A DNA stretch of 64,000 bases from an uncultured Clostridia bacterium (GTDB lineage: Bacteria; Bacillota; Clostridia; Lachnospirales; Anaerotignaceae), in NCBI GenBank assembly GCA_937901125.1, contig CALCGT010000059.1, positions 1-64,000 of the forward strand, read 5' to 3'. The translations under genes and the position numbers were made by a program. Every line of letters begins with the position of its first letter. Position 1 is the stretch's first letter. The notes beneath the pieces were generated by a model. It did not search any database. It was not told the origin of the DNA and saw nothing but the letters and a program-made list of their open reading frames with translations. This document shows, one piece after another, positions 61,470 to 64,000 of the stretch.

Positions 61470-61498
61470 TTGAACATGAGGAAATTTTGCAGTACAGT
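61470..61498 (+). promoter_or_regulatory. Candidate promoter of purC
   Basis: TTGAAC, a 17-bp spacer and TACAGT (61493-61498), 68 bp before purC. No purine riboswitch fold was recognised in 61367-61566. Confidence 0.5.
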
Positions 61499-61566
61499 TA
61501 ATTTGTTAGGACAAGAAAATCCTCTTAAAATCGTGTTTTTTGAAATAAGAAAGGACGGAAACAATA

Positions 61567-62247
61567 ATGGAAAAGATTTATCAGGGCAAGACAAAAGACG
61601 TTTACAAACTGGAAAATGGCAACGTGCTGCTGAAATTCAAAGACGACTGCACAGGCAAAGACGGCGTATTCGATCCCGGTGAAAACTCTGTTGGTCTGAC
61701 AATCGAAGGTATCGGTAAAGCGAACCTGGAAACATCCATCAAATTCTTTGAAGTGCTGAAAGAAGCTGGTATCAAGACACATTATGTTTCCGCTGATTTG
61801 GATAACGCTACAATGGAAGTTCTGCCTGCAACAGTATTTGGCAAAGGTCTGGAAGTTATCTGCAGACTGAAAGCAACAGGCAGCTTCATCCGTCGTTACG
61901 GTGATTATATTGAAGACGGTACACCCATCGAAGGCGGCTATGTTGAAACAACATTCAAAAACGACGCACTGGGCGATCCTCTGGTAACAAAAGACGGTCT
62001 GGTTGTACTGGGTATCATGACTGGCGAAATGTACGACAGCATGAAAGAACAGACGCTGAAGATCACAAAGATTGTTGCTGCTGAACTGGCAAAGCTGGGT
62101 CTGGATCTGTATGATATCAAATTCGAATTCGGTTACAACAACGATGAAGTTATCCTGATCGATGAAATCGCTTCCGGTAACATGCGTGTATACAAAGACG
62201 GCAAATATGTTGATCCCGTTACACTGACAAAGATCATTAACGGCTGA
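61567..62247 (+). CDS. purC: SAICAR synthase (PurC)
   Basis: The 226-residue enzyme adds aspartate to CAIR in purine synthesis. YQGKTKDVYKLENGNVLLKF, then a GVFDPGENSVGLTIEG segment (unusual reading of the KxxxxDxISxG-type loop), RLKATGSFIRRYG and EFGYNNDEVILIDEIASGNM are visible. It stands alone here, with its own promoter and terminator rather than inside a pur operon. Codon bias suggests good expression. Confidence 0.92.
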   Translation: MEKIYQGKTKDVYKLENGNVLLKFKDDCTGKDGVFDPGENSVGLTIEGIGKANLETSIKFFEVLKEAGIKTHYVSADLDNATMEVLPATVFGKGLEVICRLKATGSFIRRYGDYIEDGTPIEGGYVETTFKNDALGDPLVTKDGLVVLGIMTGEMYDSMKEQTLKITKIVAAELAKLGLDLYDIKFEFGYNNDEVILIDEIASGNMRVYKDGKYVDPVTLTKIING

Positions 62248-62268
62248 TTCAAATAAGCAAAAGTAAGG

Positions 62269-62293
62269 CGGTGCACACGGAAGCACCGTTTTT
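62269..62293 (+). terminator. Terminator of purC
   Basis: CGGTGC pairs with GCACCG around an 8-nt loop, followed by five T. Confidence 0.8.
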
Positions 62294-62327
62294 CTTTTGG
62301 AAAAAGAAAACCCTCTTTAATGTAGTG

Positions 62328-62404
62328 GCGGCTTAAGAAAACATACTTGGATTTTACTGATTTCTTAAGCCGCACTGGGAGGATGTCCCGCCTTAAGAAA
62401 ACAT
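62328..62404. repeat. Inverted repeat plus direct repeat next to purC
   Basis: GCGGCTTAAGAAA (62328-62340) and TTTCTTAAGCCGC (62361-62373) form a 13-bp perfect stem with a 20-nt loop. CTTAAGAAAACAT at 62332-62344 recurs directly at 62392-62404. No gene lies here, and neither T run nor transposase is associated. Confidence 0.6.
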
Positions 62405-62419
62405 TTTGCAAAAATGAAA

Positions 62420-62462
62420 AACCGAAAGAAATCTTGAGGATAAAGATTTCTTTCGGTTTTTT
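62420..62462. terminator. Bidirectional terminator upstream of the small membrane gene's 3' end
   Basis: AACCGAAAGAAATCTT pairs with AAGATTTCTTTCGGTT (16 bp, 7-nt loop) with T runs on both strands. It ends the minus-strand gene at 62501. Confidence 0.88.
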
Positions 62463-62500
62463 GTTTTCTTATAGGGACTCCTCTTACGGAGAGGGTATTT

Positions 62501-62797
62501 TTATTGCTTTTTATATTTTCCGTCAATCTTAGATAAGAAATACACGCAAACCAGAAGCACCAGCAAAAAGCCATAGAGCAGAGGGCGGCTGCCGGGAAAA
62601 AGCACATCCAAAATGGCCTTTGCCACAAAAACGGCACCGACGATCAGGTGCATCCTGCCGATCTCTTTCAAATAGGCGGGCAGATTTGCTTCATCGATAT
62701 TTTCCAGACTGCGCTTGGTATAAAAGGTCGTATGACCATAGAGGGCAAAAACGCCTCTGGCAAAGAAATAAATACCTGCGAGAAAAAGCAGACTCAT
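62501..62797 (-). CDS. Small membrane protein of unknown function
   Basis: The 98-residue protein starts at the ATG after AAGGAGGAAAGAACG. Three hydrophobic segments (about 3-17, 47-66 and 70-88) surround a polar KRSLENIDEANLPAYLKEIG loop that resembles DUF3784-type small membrane proteins. Function unknown. It is co-directional with the S1-domain gene but separated by 84 bp. Confidence 0.65.
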   Translation of the reverse strand: MSLLFLAGIYFFARGVFALYGHTTFYTKRSLENIDEANLPAYLKEIGRMHLIVGAVFVAKAILDVLFPGSRPLLYGFLLVLLVCVYFLSKIDGKYKKQ

Positions 62798-62881
62798 GAC
62801 GTTCTTTCCTCCTTGCGGGCGGGGCAAAATCTTGCAACAGAGCCCGTTTCATGGTAAACTAAAAAAGATATACGGCAGGGA

Positions 62882-63337
62882 TCAATAGGAGCGTTTGTTG
62901 GCTCTTTTGTTCAGGCTGGTCTGACGGTCGTTGGCCTGTTTCATCCATTCCTTCATCTTTTCTTCAAAATCGGAAGAAGCATTGACAGAGGACTGGGGAC
63001 GGAAATATTCTTGAGCGGGGTTGGATGTTGTTTCTGTATGCTGTCTGCGGGGCTGCTTTTGGAAGGGCTTGTCGCTCTTGGGGCGGCGTTCTTCTTTCGG
63101 CAGGGCATCTCTGATGGAAAGGGCGATCTTATGGTTTTCTTCATCGATGGAAAGGACTTTTACTTTTACCATATCGCCAACTTTCACATGGTCGTTGATA
63201 TCCTGAACGAAGCTGTTGGCTATCTGAGAGATATGCACCAGACCCTGTACATTGCTGAGGGAAACGATGGCACCAAAGGGTTTGACACGGACAACTTTAC
63301 CTTCTACGATACTGCCTACTTCTAATTTTTCAGACAT
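62882..63337 (-). CDS. S1 RNA-binding domain protein (YugI/GSP13-like)
   Basis: The 151-residue protein begins at the ATG 11 bases after AGGAG; a GTG four codons earlier is less likely. Residues about 5-78 form an S1 domain (GSIVEGKVVRVKPFGAIVSL; GLVHISQIANSFVQDI; HKIALSIRDA). The remaining 70 residues are basic and disordered. Similar proteins bind ribosomes or RNA under stress. Confidence 0.88.
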   Translation of the reverse strand: MSEKLEVGSIVEGKVVRVKPFGAIVSLSNVQGLVHISQIANSFVQDINDHVKVGDMVKVKVLSIDEENHKIALSIRDALPKEERRPKSDKPFQKQPRRQHTETTSNPAQEYFRPQSSVNASSDFEEKMKEWMKQANDRQTSLNKRANKRSY

Positions 63338-63480
63338 TCCTGTATACACTCCTGTTCAATTCGTTATGGTTTAAAAATTTGGCAAAATCAGCATATGCGT
63401 CAATTTTGCGTTCACTGATTCAGTATATCATAGAACGGAATGGAATACAAACAAAATTCAGATACATTTTGGAGGCAATT

Positions 63481-64000
63481 ATGAAGAAAAAAGACGAAAT
63501 CATTCTGGAAATTCAGGATGTAAATTTTCCCAATAAAGCCTATGGCTACTGCGAAGGGGAAAAGGTCATTGTAAAGAATACGGTACCCGGCCAGAAGGTG
63601 AAGGCGCAGGTATTCAAGAAAAAATCCAGTGGCGTCGAAGCTCGTCTGCTGGAAGTCATGGAACATTCCCCCCTGGAGCGGACAGAAGGAATGTGCTCCC
63701 ATTATGAGCTTTGCGGCGGCTGCACCTACCAGACCCTGCGCCATGAAGAGGAACTGAAGCTGAAGGAACGCCAGGTGAAGCGTCTTTTGGAAAATGCCAA
63801 TATCAATATCGGCAGTTGGGAAGGCATTGTGCCTGCTCCTTCCGAAACAGGCTATCGCAATAAATGCGAATTTTCTTTTGGGGATGAAGAAAAAGATGGT
63901 GCGCTGGCTTTGGGCATGCGAAAACGCATGAGCTACTACGAAGTGGTAACGCTGAAAGACTGCAATATCATCGACAAAGACTATTTGAGGATCGTGGAAG
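63481..64000 (+). CDS. rlmD: 23S rRNA (uracil-1939-C5)-methyltransferase RlmD-type, 5' part
   Basis: The first 173 residues run off the window end. The start follows TTTTGGAGGCAATT. An N-terminal TRAM-like domain (NKAYGYCEGEKVIVKN) leads to the 4Fe-4S cysteines C72, C78 and C81 in MCSHYELCGGCTYQTLRHEE, and GYRNKCEFSFG. The SAM-binding and catalytic parts lie outside the window, so RlmD versus a related RNA U5-methyltransferase cannot be settled. Confidence 0.88.
   Translation, partial: MKKKDEIILEIQDVNFPNKAYGYCEGEKVIVKNTVPGQKVKAQVFKKKSSGVEARLLEVMEHSPLERTEGMCSHYELCGGCTYQTLRHEEELKLKERQVKRLLENANINIGSWEGIVPAPSETGYRNKCEFSFGDEEKDGALALGMRKRMSYYEVVTLKDCNIIDKDYLRIVE

Noticed and set aside
61367..61566. 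A purine (PurR or guanine riboswitch) control element before purC
   Set aside because: The sequence lacks the conserved purine aptamer core and no clear PurBox pair was found.

Overview
The window looks like the chromosome of an anaerobic, moderate-GC Firmicute of class Clostridia, probably near Lachnospiraceae/Anaerotignum. The evidence is a one-piece pyruvate:ferredoxin oxidoreductase, a Met T-box leader, the secG-rnr-smpB-ssrA cluster, strong Gram-positive ribosome binding sites and the yhbY/nadD/rsfS cluster. The genus is an inference. No rRNA, tRNA or CRISPR array was seen. The only ncRNA genes or leaders called are tmRNA and the T-box.

Layout. 1-2.6 kb: end of an unknown gene, then an alarmone synthetase overlapping a cardiolipin synthase. 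2.9-4.1 kb: a monocistronic membrane protein joining a JAMM/MPN-like domain to a LysM domain. 4.2-18 kb: one terminator-bounded unit of PBSX-type phage genes (terminase, portal, scaffold, capsid, connectors, contractile tail, baseplate), with a near-perfect LexA box at its promoter. It has no recognisable integrase, repressor, replication, lysis, protease, tail-fibre or normal-length tape-measure gene. 18-19.5 kb: a MATE exporter with an in-frame stop. 19.6-24.7 kb: secG, rnr, an RDD membrane protein, smpB and tmRNA. 25-31.6 kb: a ribose-type sugar ABC transporter followed by a polyol dehydrogenase and xylulokinase, which together suggest pentitol or pentose uptake feeding xylulose-5-phosphate. 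31.8-33.9 kb: an L,D-transpeptidase and another extracytoplasmic protein. 34.5-38.1 kb: pyruvate:ferredoxin oxidoreductase.

38.2-40.8 kb is an accessory patch: an AT-rich gene pair lying between two similar terminators, a DUF1622-like membrane gene with an in-frame TAG, and a lipoprotein barnase with barstar. 40.8-43.7 kb (minus strand): metY-metA behind a long T-box leader with an AUG specifier. 43.8-46.9 kb: a MacAB-like exporter. 47.1-53.8 kb: dnaE, a TRAP (MtrB) homologue, pfkA and pyk. 54.1-58.1 kb: a DUF819 membrane protein, two tandem M19 dipeptidases and a convergent XRE-cupin regulator. 58.2-61.3 kb: yhbY, a DUF2974 hydrolase-like gene, a nadD-yqeK fusion and rsfS. 61.5-64 kb: purC, a small membrane protein, an S1-domain protein and the start of rlmD.

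The strongest candidates for something new are the SOS-box-controlled stripped phage-particle unit (with a probable -1 frameshift chaperone and a 215-residue protein in the tape-measure slot), the MPN-TM-LysM protein beside it, a TRAP homologue in a clostridial glycolysis/replication neighbourhood, and three genes interrupted only by single in-frame stop codons.
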